Below, in pieces: positions 8,347 through 17,974 of a stretch of DNA of 64,000 bases (its first letter is position 1; each line of letters begins with the position of its first letter). Made by a program: the position numbers and the translations under genes. Location of the stretch: contig JAFXOX010000057.1 of NCBI GenBank assembly GCA_017528345.1, forward strand, positions 1 to 64,000, in the 5' to 3' direction. Origin of the DNA: Desulfovibrio sp. Its GTDB lineage: Bacteria; Desulfobacterota; Desulfovibrionia; Desulfovibrionales; Desulfovibrionaceae. The notes below the pieces were generated by a model. It had not been told where the DNA came from. It did no database searches and saw only the letters and a list, made by a program, of their open reading frames with translations.

Positions 8347-8820
8347 ATGCCCAGAACGCGCAATTCCAGACGGCATCAGGCCCGTATGCTGGCCTTTCAG
8401 GTGCTCTACGGACTTTCCTTTGCTCAGGTCCAGAACCAGGACGAACTGCGTCAGGCCTTTATGAGCTATCCTTCGCGTGAAGACGAAAAAAGTGAGGATC
8501 TGGAAAGCCGCGGGACCTGCTCAGGTTTTGCCTGGGAGCTGGTCTTTGGGGTCTGGTCCATGCGCGATCCCATTGATGCGCTCATTTCGCGTTTTTCCCA
8601 GAACTGGCGACTTGATCGCATCGGACACATTGAGATCACGGTACTCAGACTGGCCCTTTTTGAGCTCTTCTTCCGCAATGATACCCCACCCAAGGTGGTG
8701 ATCAACGAGGCTCTTGAACTCAGCAGTCACTTTGCCGAAGCCCAGGCGAGAAAATTTATCAATGGCATTCTCGACGCCGCTGTCCGTGAGCACACCAAAA
8801 AAGCTGCGGACAAAGCCTGA
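8347..8820 (+). CDS. nusB: transcription antitermination protein NusB
   Basis: NusB binds boxA RNA with S10 and supports rRNA antitermination. It has 157 residues, is helical and basic at the start (RTRNSRRHQARMLAFQVLY) and has the conserved C-terminal KVVINEALELSSHF and FINGILDA segments. A GGAG lies 12 nt before the ATG, inside the ribH end. The hairpin with a T-run just downstream may also end this transcript before leuS. Confidence 0.95.
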   Translation: MPRTRNSRRHQARMLAFQVLYGLSFAQVQNQDELRQAFMSYPSREDEKSEDLESRGTCSGFAWELVFGVWSMRDPIDALISRFSQNWRLDRIGHIEITVLRLALFELFFRNDTPPKVVINEALELSSHFAEAQARKFINGILDAAVREHTKKAADKA

Positions 8821-8845
8821 TTTCTCCCCCAACAGCTAACTTCAT

Positions 8846-8880
8846 GGAGGCGGGCCGCTGCCGCGGTCCGGTTTTTTTTG
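8846..8880 (+). promoter_or_regulatory. SD-hairpin-start element of leuS, terminator-like
   Basis: GGAGG (8846-8850) abuts CGGGCCGC (8851-8858), which pairs with GCGGTCCG (8863-8870), 8 bp with a TGCC loop. G, eight T and G follow, then ATG at 8881; a TTG at 8878 would give a 7-nt spacer. As RNA this is both an intrinsic-terminator shape (stem plus U8) and a hairpin bridging the only Shine-Dalgarno sequence to the start. Which role dominates cannot be told from sequence. Confidence 0.6.
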
Positions 8881-11388
8881 ATGCAACAGAAGCCGTACCA
8901 CGCACAGGACATTGAAAAGAAATGGCAGGCCCGCTGGCAGAGCGAAGGCGCATGGAATTGTTCAGTAGATGCTGACAAAAAGAAATACTATGTGCTTGAG
9001 ATGTTTCCCTATCCTTCGGGGAATATCCACATGGGCCATGTCCGCAACTACTGCATCGGCGACGTCATGGCTCGCAGCAAACGCATGGAAGGTTTCAATG
9101 TGCTCCATCCCATGGGTTGGGACGCTTTTGGTCTGCCGGCGGAAAACGCAGCCATCAAGAACCATGTGCACCCCGCCGAATGGACCTATGCCAATATTGA
9201 CACCATGCGCAGCCAGCTCAAGCGTCTCGGCTATTCCTACGACTGGCGCCGAGAACTGGCCACCTGTCGTCCTGAGTACTACCGCTGGGAGCAGGAATTC
9301 TTTCTGCGACTTCTGGACAAGGGCCTGGTCTACCGCAAAAAAGCCCCACAGAACTGGTGTCCTTCCTGTCATACGGTGCTGGCCAATGAACAGGTTATTG
9401 ACGGGCAGTGCTGGCGCTGTGACAGCATCGTCGAGCAGAAGGAACTGACCCAGTGGTTTCTGCGCATCACCGCCTATGCCGATGAATTGCTAGCCGATCT
9501 TGACCTGCTTTCCGGTAAGTGGCCGGAACGCGTTCTTGCCATGCAGCGCAACTGGATTGGCAAATCCCATGGCTGCGAGGTTGCGTTTACCCTGCCTTCG
9601 GCCATTGACGGTCAGACAACGATCAAGGTTTTTACCACTCGCCCGGACACCCTTTTTGGCGTGACTTTTCTGACACTTGCCCCAGAGCATCCCTTGGTCG
9701 AGAAGCTGATCCAAGGCTCAAGCCGTGAGAACGAAATCCGCGCCTTTATCACGCGCATCCGCAATATGGACCGTCTGGACCGTCAGGCAGAAACCCTTGA
9801 AAAAGAGGGTATTGCCACAGAAGCCTATGTGCTCCATCCCCTCACCGGCAAGCGTATTCCCATCTGGCTTGGCAATTTTGTTCTCGCAAGCTACGGAACG
9901 GGAGCTGTCATGGGCGTGCCCTATGCCGATCAGCGCGATTTTGACTTTGCCCGCAAATATCACCTGCCCATCGTCCCCATTATCGAGCCTGAAGGTGGAC
10001 TGCCTCATCCGCAGGAAGCCGCCATGACAGGACCGGGAAAACTTATCAATTCCGGTGAATTTGACGGACTGGACAATGAGACAGCCAAACAGGCCATCAG
10101 CCAAAAATTAGAAAGCCTTGGCCTTGGCAAAGCCACAGTGCAGTACCGTCTGCGTGACTGGAACATCTCTCGCCAACGCTACTGGGGTGCGCCAATTCCT
10201 GTTGTTTACTGCGAAAAATGCGGTGTTGTTGCCGAAAAAAGCGAGAATTTGCCAGTTTTGCTGCCCCTGGATCTCAAGGTTCTCGATGACGGCAGATCTC
10301 CCCTGCCCGGGGAAGAATCTTTCACAGCCTGCACCTGTCCCAAATGTGGCGGCAAAGCCAGGCGTGAAACCGACACCATGGATACCTTCATGGAATCGTC
10401 CTGGTATTTTGCGCGCTACACTTCAGCAAGAAACACGGAAGCGGCGTTCGACCAGGAAGCCATGAACTACTGGCTGCCTGTTGACCAGTATATCGGCGGC
10501 GTTGAGCATGCCATTCTCCATCTGCTCTATGCGCGCTTTTTCACCAAAGCACTGCGCGACCTTGACATCTATCCTAAAAATCTTGCCGAACCTTTCAGCA
10601 ATCTCCTGACGCAGGGTATGGTGCTCAAGGAAGGCAGCAAGATGAGCAAGTCCAAGGGGAATGTGGTGAATCCCACAGAGATGATTGACCGCTACGGGGC
10701 AGACACTGTCCGCCTCTTCTGCCTTTTTGCGGCACCTCCCGAACGCGACTTTGACTGGTCTGATGCCGGTATTGAAGGTTCATCGCGTTTTCTCGCGCGC
10801 GTCTGGCGCCTTTTCATGGATGCTGCAGATCGGCTTTTGCCTGTGCGTGCCTGCGCCTCAGAAGCAGCCGATGCCACAAATAATCTCTGTAAAGAACTGC
10901 GCCGCAAAGAGCATGAAACCGTCAAAAAAGTACGTGAAGATCTCTGCGAGCGTTTTCAGTTTAACACGGCCATTGCGCAGATCATGGAACTGGTCAATGC
11001 CATGTACCTTACTCGCGAAAAGATGGGAACGGAGCCAGGTGCCCAGCGCATTTTCTCTTCAGCCATGGCCACAGTGCTCACTCTGCTCTCACCGATCACA
11101 CCCCATCTCTGCGAGGAACTCTGGGAGCTGATGGGACACACAACGCGCCTTGGCGATGAACGCTGGCCCGAAGTCGATGCCAAAGCCCTCGAAAAAGACC
11201 TTCTGAACATTGCCGTCCAGGTCAACGGTAAACTCAGAGCGAATATCAGTGTACCGGCTGGGCTTGATCAAAAGGGTATGGAAGAGGCGGCTCTCGCCAA
11301 TGACAGCGTCAAACGTCATACAGCCGGGCTCGCGGTCAAAAAGATCATTGTTGTGCCCGGAAAACTCGTGAATATTGTCGCCAAATAA
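8881..11388 (+). CDS. leuS: leucyl-tRNA synthetase
   Basis: Class I synthetase that charges tRNA-Leu; 835 residues. The HIGH-type motif is PYPSGNIHMGH (near residue 40), the KMSKS loop is SKMSKSKGN (near 587), and the editing domain carries FTTRPDTLFG and GTGAVMGVPYADQRD. The ATG at 8881 is preceded by the hairpin element; TTG 8878 in the same frame would add one residue and cannot be excluded. A T-box leader does not fit in the 60 bp after nusB. holA begins 1 base after the stop. Confidence 0.98.
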   Translation: MQQKPYHAQDIEKKWQARWQSEGAWNCSVDADKKKYYVLEMFPYPSGNIHMGHVRNYCIGDVMARSKRMEGFNVLHPMGWDAFGLPAENAAIKNHVHPAEWTYANIDTMRSQLKRLGYSYDWRRELATCRPEYYRWEQEFFLRLLDKGLVYRKKAPQNWCPSCHTVLANEQVIDGQCWRCDSIVEQKELTQWFLRITAYADELLADLDLLSGKWPERVLAMQRNWIGKSHGCEVAFTLPSAIDGQTTIKVFTTRPDTLFGVTFLTLAPEHPLVEKLIQGSSRENEIRAFITRIRNMDRLDRQAETLEKEGIATEAYVLHPLTGKRIPIWLGNFVLASYGTGAVMGVPYADQRDFDFARKYHLPIVPIIEPEGGLPHPQEAAMTGPGKLINSGEFDGLDNETAKQAISQKLESLGLGKATVQYRLRDWNISRQRYWGAPIPVVYCEKCGVVAEKSENLPVLLPLDLKVLDDGRSPLPGEESFTACTCPKCGGKARRETDTMDTFMESSWYFARYTSARNTEAAFDQEAMNYWLPVDQYIGGVEHAILHLLYARFFTKALRDLDIYPKNLAEPFSNLLTQGMVLKEGSKMSKSKGNVVNPTEMIDRYGADTVRLFCLFAAPPERDFDWSDAGIEGSSRFLARVWRLFMDAADRLLPVRACASEAADATNNLCKELRRKEHETVKKVREDLCERFQFNTAIAQIMELVNAMYLTREKMGTEPGAQRIFSSAMATVLTLLSPITPHLCEELWELMGHTTRLGDERWPEVDAKALEKDLLNIAVQVNGKLRANISVPAGLDQKGMEEAALANDSVKRHTAGLAVKKIIVVPGKLVNIVAK

Positions 11389-11389
11389 T

Positions 11390-12331
11390 ATGGCATTGCC
11401 AAAAACTCCACGCAGACCGGCGTTTAGCATGCTCATCTGCCCGGACAGCGGCCTTGGCAAGCAGAAGGCCAAGGCTTTGCTGTCCCAGTTTGCACCGTCT
11501 CAAGGTGCATGGCAGATCAAAACCTTCTGGGGCGATGAAACGCCGCAAGACAGCTTTTTTGAATCTTTTGATGCCGGAGGTCTGCTTGGAACCTCGACCT
11601 GTCTTCTGGTGCACAGTGCTGAACGCTGGAATGCCAAGATTTGGGACAAAATCGAGAAGATGCTGCCCAGGCTTTCGCCCTACTGCTGGCCAATCTTCTG
11701 TCTTGAAGGCGAGTGGACAAAGGGATCACCCAAGCTCCCTGCTCACCTTGGCAAAAGAGCCTGTCTCAAGCTGGCTGAAAAAAACGGCTGGGTCTGGCGA
11801 GATGCGGGATTAAGCCAGAACACGGTACATGACTACGTGACAAAGCGTGCCAGGGAACTCGGCTATAGCCTTCCCCCGGATCTGCTCAGAGATTTAGCCC
11901 AGACCACGCCACTTGATGCGTTAAGCATTGACAGTGAACTTACTAAACTTGCCCTCTACTATGCGGAAAAAGACCGCCTTGACGTCAGAGAATGGCAGAG
12001 ATCCGAACGCGAACAGGATATTTTTACCTTTCTGCGCAATATTCAGAGTGGCAATCTCCCCAAGGTTCTCTCGGCCCTCAAGACGGAATCCGAGCCTGAG
12101 CGCGCTTTTTTTACCCTTTCAGTTCTGCTTGACCGCAATATCCGCGCCATGTGGAAAAACACATCTGGCTTTGGCAGTACGGCATCGCTACCACGAGCCA
12201 AGGTTGCCCAAGCTATGAGTCTGCTTGTGGATGTAGAGTGGAAACTCAAGCAGGGAAGCATCCCCTCCGTTGCCAAGGCTCTGGACACCCTGGTCATTGA
12301 GATGACCCGGCTTTTTGCCCGCAGAAGCTAG
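11390..12331 (+). CDS. holA: DNA polymerase III delta subunit (HolA)
   Basis: Clamp-loader delta subunit that opens the sliding clamp. The 313-residue protein is divergent, as HolA usually is. Supporting segments are the early LICPDSGLGKQKA, the central DLLRDLAQTTPLDALSIDSELTKLALY and the C-terminal VEWKLKQGSI helix typical of the collar domain. The start lies 1 base after the leuS stop with no Shine-Dalgarno sequence, so translation is probably coupled to leuS. The leuS-holA-lon order supports the call. Confidence 0.85.
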   Translation: MALPKTPRRPAFSMLICPDSGLGKQKAKALLSQFAPSQGAWQIKTFWGDETPQDSFFESFDAGGLLGTSTCLLVHSAERWNAKIWDKIEKMLPRLSPYCWPIFCLEGEWTKGSPKLPAHLGKRACLKLAEKNGWVWRDAGLSQNTVHDYVTKRARELGYSLPPDLLRDLAQTTPLDALSIDSELTKLALYYAEKDRLDVREWQRSEREQDIFTFLRNIQSGNLPKVLSALKTESEPERAFFTLSVLLDRNIRAMWKNTSGFGSTASLPRAKVAQAMSLLVDVEWKLKQGSIPSVAKALDTLVIEMTRLFARRS

Positions 12332-12426
12332 CTCCCCCCCAACGAACTTCCTGGTTGTCTAAGTGAGACATATCGCTTGCACGACAACCTTCCGCCCGTA
12401 TCACAAAAGAAATCTCAATTTTTCCC

Positions 12427-12454
12427 TTGTCAGCATCGGAAGCAGACTTATGTT
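12427..12454 (+). promoter_or_regulatory. possible promoter of lon
   Basis: TTGTCA (12427-12432), 16 bases, then TATGTT (12449-12454) lie 62-89 bp before the lon start. The match is fair rather than strong. No clear heat-shock (sigma-32) promoter was recognised in 12332-12515. Confidence 0.35.
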
Positions 12455-12515
12455 AAAGTCTGCCCTGACTGATATTCTTTTGTCTGTAAGCCAATGCAAC
12501 CAACGGAGCGACAAA

Positions 12516-14945
12516 ATGTCGGAGATGATGCCTCAAGACCACAATTCCAACGGCGCAAGCGAAAACCCGCAAGATACGCAGTCGCGTTTCCTGACTGAAG
12601 AAAATCTTCAGGAAATCAGCAGCCTGCTGCCAGTGCTCCCTGTACGCGATGTGGTCGTCTTCAACTACATGATCCTGCCGCTCTTCATCAGCCGCAAGCG
12701 TTCCGTGACTGCCGTGGAGCAGGCACTGGAGGGACAGGGCCATCATATCCTTATTTGTACGCAAAAAGACGAAACGGTGGATGATCCTGAGATTAAAGAT
12801 CTCTATACCACAGGTACCGTTGCCAATGTCCTGCGCGTGCTCAAGTTGCCAGACAACCGCATCAAGCTCCTGATCCAGGGTATCTGCCGGGCCCGTGTGC
12901 GGCACTTTAAAAACGAGTCTGACTGTCTCTGGGCACAGATTGAGCCCATTGCCGAAAAGCAGTGCGTCAAAGACGACATCGTAGAAACCGCCCTCAGATC
13001 TGCAAGATTGCAGAGTGAACGCGTCCTTGCTCTGCGTGGACTCATTTCCCCTGATATTGCTCAGGTTCTCAAAAGTGTTGATGATCCCGGCCGGTTGGCA
13101 GATCTGATTGCCGCCAATATCCGCATGAAAACGGATGAGGCCCAGAAACTTCTAGAGGTGGAGGACCCCCTGCTGCGTCTGCAGATGGTCAATGAAAAAC
13201 TCCTGCACGAAGTGGAAATTGCCACTGTACAGGCGAGAATTCAGAACTCTGCCCGTGAAGGCATGGACAAGGCCCAAAAAGACTATTATCTACGTGAACA
13301 GATCAAGGCCATCCGTCAAGAGCTGGGAGAAAAGGACATTGCCGGCGACGACGAAATCGCCGACCTCAAGGAGCAGATTGCCAAAGCAGGGCTTCCGCCT
13401 GATGTGCGCAAAGAGGCCGACAAGCAGCTGCAACGCCTGGCCGGCCTGCACGGAGACTCTTCAGAGGCTAGCATTATCCATACATATCTTGACTGGATTG
13501 TTAGCCTGCCCTGGAAAAAAATGTCCAAGGATGCTCTGGATATTGCCCGGGCCAAGACCATTCTCGACGAGGATCACTGTGGTCTTGATAAGGTCAAAGA
13601 CCGCATTCTGGAATTTTTAAGTGTGCGCAAGCTCAATCCCGACTCCAAAGGCCCCATCCTCTGCCTTGTGGGCCCTCCAGGCGTGGGCAAAACCTCTCTT
13701 GGGCGATCCATAGCCCGCGCCATCAAACGCAAATTTCAGCGTATTTCCTTAGGTGGCATGCACGATGAGGCGGAAATCCGCGGGCACCGCCGAACCTACG
13801 TGGGGGCGCTGCCAGGCCGCATTATTCAGGCCATCAAGCAATGCCAGACCCGCAACCCCGTCATTGTGCTCGATGAAGTGGACAAAATCGGCACGGATTT
13901 CCGTGGTGATCCCTCTTCAGCTCTGCTTGAGGTACTGGACCCTGAACAGAATTTCTCCTTTAGCGATCACTATCTCAATGTGCCTTTCAACCTCTCCAAG
14001 GTGCTCTTTCTCTGTACAGCCAATCAGACCGACACCATTCCGGCGCCTCTCCTTGACCGCATGGAGCTGATCACGCTTTCAGGCTACACCGAACAGGAAA
14101 AGCTGGATATTGCCCGTGAGCACCTTCTGCCCAAACAGATCAAGGAAAATGGACTGAAAGAGCCCGAGCTTGAGGTAAGCACAGCAGCCATTTCCCGCAT
14201 TATCCGCCAGTACACCCGTGAGGCCGGCGTGCGCAATCTGGAGCGGGAAATTGGATCCCTGTGCCGCAAGGTGGCCAGAAAGAAGGCAGAAGGCGAAAAA
14301 GGGCCCTTCAAGGTTGGCGTCAAAGAAGTGGAAAAGCTTTTGGGTATTCCACGCTATCTGGACGATGATACCCAAAAGACACTACCTGCCGGAACAGCCC
14401 ATGGTCTTGCCTGGACAGCAGCAGGCGGTGTTGTGCTTACCGTTGAAGCGTGTCTCATGAAAGGCAAGGGCGAGCTCTCGCTCACCGGGCAGCTTGGCGA
14501 TGTTATGAAGGAAAGTGGTCGCGCTGCCGTCAGCTATCTGCGAAGCCGGGCAGACAAGCTTGGCATTGATCCGGAATTTATGAGCAATCAGGATGTGCAC
14601 ATTCATGTGCCTGCGGGTGCCACTCCCAAAGACGGTCCCTCAGCCGGCATAACGCTGACAACGGCCCTCTTAAGCGCCATCACCCAAAAACCTGTACGCG
14701 CTGACGTCTGCATGACGGGGGAAATTACCCTGCAGGGCCGAGTTCTGCCTGTGGGCGGCATCAAGGAAAAAATCCTGGCCGGCGTTGCCAAGGGACTGAA
14801 GCATGTGCTCATTCCCAAGGAAAACGCCAAGGACCTTGAGGATATTCCCCAGCACCTGCTCAAAAAGATCAAGGTCCACAAAGTGCATTCCTACGACGAG
14901 GTCATTCCTCTGGTCTTTGAGGAAGCGCCCGGTGCGCGTTCGTGA
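12516..14945 (+). CDS. lon: ATP-dependent protease Lon
   Basis: Cytosolic AAA+ serine protease that degrades damaged and some regulatory proteins. The 809 residues comprise an N-terminal LAN domain (about 40-230), an AAA+ module with Walker A GPPGVGKTS (near 386) and Walker B VIVLDEVDKIG, and a C-terminal protease domain. The catalytic Ser is near 709 in KDGPSAG and the Lys is downstream in GIKEKILA. I start at ATG 12516, with GGAG 8 nt upstream; an earlier in-frame GTG lacks a ribosome site. prmC overlaps its end. Confidence 0.97.
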   Translation: MSEMMPQDHNSNGASENPQDTQSRFLTEENLQEISSLLPVLPVRDVVVFNYMILPLFISRKRSVTAVEQALEGQGHHILICTQKDETVDDPEIKDLYTTGTVANVLRVLKLPDNRIKLLIQGICRARVRHFKNESDCLWAQIEPIAEKQCVKDDIVETALRSARLQSERVLALRGLISPDIAQVLKSVDDPGRLADLIAANIRMKTDEAQKLLEVEDPLLRLQMVNEKLLHEVEIATVQARIQNSAREGMDKAQKDYYLREQIKAIRQELGEKDIAGDDEIADLKEQIAKAGLPPDVRKEADKQLQRLAGLHGDSSEASIIHTYLDWIVSLPWKKMSKDALDIARAKTILDEDHCGLDKVKDRILEFLSVRKLNPDSKGPILCLVGPPGVGKTSLGRSIARAIKRKFQRISLGGMHDEAEIRGHRRTYVGALPGRIIQAIKQCQTRNPVIVLDEVDKIGTDFRGDPSSALLEVLDPEQNFSFSDHYLNVPFNLSKVLFLCTANQTDTIPAPLLDRMELITLSGYTEQEKLDIAREHLLPKQIKENGLKEPELEVSTAAISRIIRQYTREAGVRNLEREIGSLCRKVARKKAEGEKGPFKVGVKEVEKLLGIPRYLDDDTQKTLPAGTAHGLAWTAAGGVVLTVEACLMKGKGELSLTGQLGDVMKESGRAAVSYLRSRADKLGIDPEFMSNQDVHIHVPAGATPKDGPSAGITLTTALLSAITQKPVRADVCMTGEITLQGRVLPVGGIKEKILAGVAKGLKHVLIPKENAKDLEDIPQHLLKKIKVHKVHSYDEVIPLVFEEAPGARS

Positions 14946-15804
14946 AGCTCAAAGGCTTGCCGCACGCATCTTAACGAAAGCCAAGCGTGACAGTCCGGCT
15001 CTTTCGGCTCGTCTGCTTCTGGCAAAGGTGCTGGCAACGGACAGAAGCGGCCTTTTGCTCAAAAGTGAAGAAGTCCTTGACCGTAAACAAGGGAAAGCGT
15101 TTTTTGCCCTTGTGCGAAGACGGAGTCGCGGAGAACCATTGGCCTACATATTAGGCTCACGCGAGTTTTACGGTCTTGATTTTCAGGTCAATGCCTCAAC
15201 ACTGATTCCTAGGCCTGAAACCGAACATATCATTGAGTGTGTGCTCGCCCAGGAATCGACCGAGCGCAGGCTCTGCTTTGCAGATCTTGGGACAGGCAGT
15301 GGAAATCTTGGAATTACCCTGGCATATCTTTGCCCCAACTGGCGAGGCCTGCTCATTGATATCAGTGCCAGTGCCCTGGCGCAGGCAAAAGCTAATACGG
15401 CTCGGCATGGTCTCGAAAAACGCCTGACATGTCTGCGAGCTGACCTTGGCAGCCTGCCCCTTGCGCAACAGTGTCTTGACGTACTTGTGGCCAATCCTCC
15501 CTATATTGCCCATGAGGAGAAAGATCTCGTCATGGACGAGGTGCTCAACTTTGAGCCACACCTCGCTCTTTTTGCCGATAATCACGGGCTTGCCCAGCTT
15601 CAGGCAGCCATTGACGAAGCTAGCCACCATCTTTTGCCTGGGGGCCGTATTTACCTTGAACACGGGGCAGAACAAGGTGAAGCTGTCCGAAACCTGCTGC
15701 AAAAAAACTTCACAGAGGTGTCGACAATCAGGGATCTGGCAGGCCATGAAAGGGTCAGCTTTGGACGTCTGAAGAAGAATTCGCTGATTTTGACGAAAAA
15801 ATGA
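14932..15804 (+). CDS. prmC: release-factor glutamine methyltransferase PrmC
   Basis: Methylates the GGQ glutamine of release factors using SAM. The protein has 290 residues, with an N-terminal helical domain and a Rossmann methyltransferase domain. Motif I is FADLGTGSGNLGI, and the substrate motif NPPY is near residue 187. The start is a GTG inside the end of lon (14-base overlap), with GAGGAAG upstream; it gives a normal-length N-terminus (VRVREAQRLAA). prfA is not adjacent, unlike in many genomes. Confidence 0.9.
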   Translation: MRVREAQRLAARILTKAKRDSPALSARLLLAKVLATDRSGLLLKSEEVLDRKQGKAFFALVRRRSRGEPLAYILGSREFYGLDFQVNASTLIPRPETEHIIECVLAQESTERRLCFADLGTGSGNLGITLAYLCPNWRGLLIDISASALAQAKANTARHGLEKRLTCLRADLGSLPLAQQCLDVLVANPPYIAHEEKDLVMDEVLNFEPHLALFADNHGLAQLQAAIDEASHHLLPGGRIYLEHGAEQGEAVRNLLQKNFTEVSTIRDLAGHERVSFGRLKKNSLILTKK

Positions 15805-15812
15805 AAAACTGC

Positions 15813-15841
15813 TTGCCAAGGTTGAAAAAATTTCGTAATAG
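15813..15841 (+). promoter_or_regulatory. promoter of the tRNA-Thr/Tyr/Gly cluster
   Basis: TTGCCA (15813-15818), 17 bases, then TAATAG (15836-15841). The predicted start, near 15848, is only a few bases before the tRNA-Thr 5' end, as expected for a tRNA promoter. Confidence 0.65.
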
Positions 15842-15851
15842 ATCCCGTGTC

Positions 15852-15927
15852 GCTGGCGTAGCTCAATTGGTAGAGCAGCTGATTTGTAATCAGCAGGTTG
15901 CGGGTTCAAGTCCCATCGCCAGCTCCA
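15852..15927 (+). tRNA. tRNA-Thr (anticodon TGT)
   Basis: A 76-nt cloverleaf. The acceptor arm is GCTGGCG with CGCCAGC, the anticodon stem CTGAT/ATCAG holds loop TTTGTAA, and the T arm contains GGTTCAAGTCC. CCA is encoded. It opens a thr-tyr-gly-tuf arrangement seen in many bacteria. Confidence 0.97.
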
Positions 15928-15948
15928 GACACGCTGTCTGCAATCTCT

Positions 15949-16034
15949 GGAGGGGTTCCCGAGTGGCCAAAGGGAACAGACTGTAAATCTGTCGTCTTAC
16001 GACTTCGGTGGTTCAAATCCACCCCCCTCCACCA
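15949..16034 (+). tRNA. tRNA-Tyr (anticodon GTA)
   Basis: An 86-nt class II tRNA with a long variable arm. The acceptor arm is GGAGGGG with CCCCTCC, the anticodon loop contains GTA between AGACT and AATCT, and CCA is encoded. It lies 21 bp after tRNA-Thr and is probably processed from the same transcript. Confidence 0.97.
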
Positions 16035-16133
16035 GCTTATTGCAGCTGTGCGAGTATTTTGCCACACGCCTTGACTGTAGGAGACAACTGTCGAGAACTA
16101 CGGTACATGGATTCGCTTCAGCCTACGCATGAT

Positions 16134-16209
16134 GCGGGAATAGCTCAACGGCTAGAGCATCAGCCTTCCAAGCTGAGGGTTGCGGGTTCGAATCCCGTTT
16201 CCCGCTCCA
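16134..16209 (+). tRNA. tRNA-Gly (anticodon TCC)
   Basis: A 76-nt cloverleaf. The acceptor arm is GCGGGAA with TTCCCGC, the anticodon stem-loop CAGCC-TTCCAAG-CTG gives TCC, the T arm is GGGTTCGAATCCC, and CCA is encoded. A 99-bp spacer separates it from tRNA-Tyr. Confidence 0.96.
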
Positions 16210-16594
16210 TATGTACCCTCTCTCCTCCCTCTCCAAATCAGAATCCTTGTATCAAGCCATGCATTTTTCAATGCGTGAGGCATCGTCAGTTTGTCATAAC
16301 ACCCTCAGCAGTCACTGCCAGGGGATATCAGTCACCATAATTGGAATTTCCTGCCTTTTCCGCTGCATTCTCTTTATTGGCTGTCCGGCCTGCCACTGGT
16401 TCAAAAGACCTGGTTTGGATGCATGCCGCAACGGAAATGTGAAAAACACAAACAACCTTGTTCCTCCGAGCAGTCCAGTTTCCGCAGGAACCCGTCTAGG
16501 GTTGCAGACGTCAGTCTGCCTCCGCATGGAACCTCCGGCTTAAGGCGGAGGAGGATGTCAACTGTAACCATTCTTTACGGATAGGAGATGTACG
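16210..16594 (+). other. non-coding stretch between tRNA-Gly and tuf
   Basis: 385 bp with no supported gene. It contains a small hairpin near 16259-16274 (GCAT/ATGC arms) and the inverted repeat CCTCCG/CGGAGG near 16531-16550. I could not pick a convincing tuf promoter by eye. tuf may be read both from the tRNA promoter and from a promoter in this stretch. Confidence 0.5.
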
Positions 16595-17788
16595 ATGGGC
16601 AAAGCAAAATATGAACGCACAAAGCCGCATGTCAACATTGGTACCATTGGTCACATCGACCATGGTAAAACCACACTGACCGCGGCCATTACCAAGATTG
16701 CCAGCCTGCAGAAAGGCGGCGAATTCGTTTCCTACGATCAGATCGACAACGCACCTGAAGAAAAAGAGCGCGGCATCACCATTGCTACCGCCCATGTGGA
16801 ATATGAGACTGAAAAGCGTCACTATGCCCACGTGGACTGCCCTGGCCACGCCGACTACATCAAGAACATGATCACCGGTGCTGCACAGATGGACGGTGCC
16901 ATTCTCGTGGTGGCCGCCACCGACGGTCCCATGCCCCAGACCCGTGAGCACATTCTGCTGGCTCGTCAGGTGGGCGTGCCCCGTATCGTTGTCTTCCTGA
17001 ACAAATGTGACCTTGTCGACGATCCCGAGTTGCTCGACCTGGTGGAAATGGAAGTTCGTGAAGAGCTCTCCAAATACGATTTTGACGGCGACAATACCCC
17101 CATCATCCGCGGTTCCGCTCTGAAAGCCCTGGAATGCGATGATGCTGGTGCCGACGATGCCAAATGCATTCATGAACTGCTCAAGGCTTGCGACGACTAT
17201 ATTCCTGAGCCTGTCCGTGAAATTGACAAGCCCTTCCTGATGCCCATCGAAGACGTCTTCTCCATCTCCGGCCGTGGTACTGTGGTCACCGGTCGTGTGG
17301 AGCGCGGTGTCATCAAGGTTGGCGATGAAGTCGAAATCGTGGGCGTCAAAGAGACCCAGAAGACCACCTGCACAGGCGTGGAAATGTTCCGCAAACTCCT
17401 GGATCAGGGTGAGGCCGGTGACAACATCGGTGTTCTTCTGCGCGGCACCAAACGTGATGAAGTGGAACGCGGACAGGTTCTGGCTGCGCCCAAGACCATC
17501 ACTCCCCACAAGAAGTTCAAGGCCGAAGTGCTGGTGCTCTCCAAGGAAGAAGGTGGCCGTCATACCCCCTTCTTCTCCGGCTACCGTCCTCAGTTCTACT
17601 TCAGAACAACGGATATCACCGGTGTCATCACCCTGCCTGAAGGCGTGGAAATGGTTATGCCTGGTGATAACTCCCAGTTCATCGTGGAGCTTATTGCCCC
17701 CATCGCCATGCAAGAACAGCTGCGTTTCGCCATTCGTGAAGGCGGCCACACTGTGGGCAGCGGCGTTGTAACCGAAATCATTGAGTAG
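16595..17788 (+). CDS. tuf: elongation factor Tu
   Basis: GTPase that delivers aminoacyl-tRNA to the ribosome. It has 397 residues. The P-loop is GHIDHGKT (19-26), the G3 motif is DCPGHADY, G4 is NKCD (near 136) and switch I is present (ERGITI). AGGAG lies 8 nt upstream. It is the only tuf in the window, at the head of the rpmG-secE-nusG-rplKAJL run. A long antisense reading frame opposite it is a codon-bias shadow. Confidence 0.99.
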   Translation: MGKAKYERTKPHVNIGTIGHIDHGKTTLTAAITKIASLQKGGEFVSYDQIDNAPEEKERGITIATAHVEYETEKRHYAHVDCPGHADYIKNMITGAAQMDGAILVVAATDGPMPQTREHILLARQVGVPRIVVFLNKCDLVDDPELLDLVEMEVREELSKYDFDGDNTPIIRGSALKALECDDAGADDAKCIHELLKACDDYIPEPVREIDKPFLMPIEDVFSISGRGTVVTGRVERGVIKVGDEVEIVGVKETQKTTCTGVEMFRKLLDQGEAGDNIGVLLRGTKRDEVERGQVLAAPKTITPHKKFKAEVLVLSKEEGGRHTPFFSGYRPQFYFRTTDITGVITLPEGVEMVMPGDNSQFIVELIAPIAMQEQLRFAIREGGHTVGSGVVTEIIE

Positions 17789-17792
17789 TAAC

Positions 17793-17942
17793 ATGCGAGT
17801 TAATATCCTTCTTGCTTGCACAGAGTGCAAACGGCGTAATTACAGCACACAAAAGAACAAGAAAAACACAACAGGACGCCTTGAGGTGAAGAAGTATTGT
17901 CCCTGGGACAAGAAAGTTACACTTCACCGCGAAAGCAAATAA
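17793..17942 (+). CDS. rpmG: 50S ribosomal protein L33
   Basis: 49-residue L33, 4 bases after the tuf stop. It opens [17 protein letters not shown], as L33 does. The first zinc-ligand pair is present (Cys9, Cys12), but the second half has Cys36 followed by Pro-Trp-Asp, so the fourth usual ligand is Asp39. It is therefore neither a classic four-Cys form nor fully Cys-free. No clear Shine-Dalgarno sequence is visible; coupling to tuf is likely. It is too short for simple length filters. Confidence 0.93.
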   Translation: MRVNILLACTECKRRNYSTQKNKKNTTGRLEVKKYCPWDKKVTLHRESK

Positions 17943-17948
17943 TATATG

Positions 17949-17974
17949 ACACTTGGAGGGAAACCTCCAAGTGT
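17949..17974 (+). promoter_or_regulatory. GNRA-capped hairpin between rpmG and tRNA-Trp
   Basis: ACACTTGGAGG (17949-17959) pairs perfectly with CCTCCAAGTGT (17964-17974) around a GAAA loop. No T-run follows, and tRNA-Trp begins 5 bases later. A processing signal or mRNA 3' stabiliser is more likely than a terminator; this is inference. Confidence 0.6.

Noticed and set aside
8821..8880. T-box riboswitch before leuS
   Set aside because: Only 60 bp separate nusB and leuS and no T-box sequence or specifier stem is visible.
16511..17830. 439-codon open frame antisense to tuf
   Set aside because: Exact shadow of a highly biased gene; sequence has no family features and tuf is certain.
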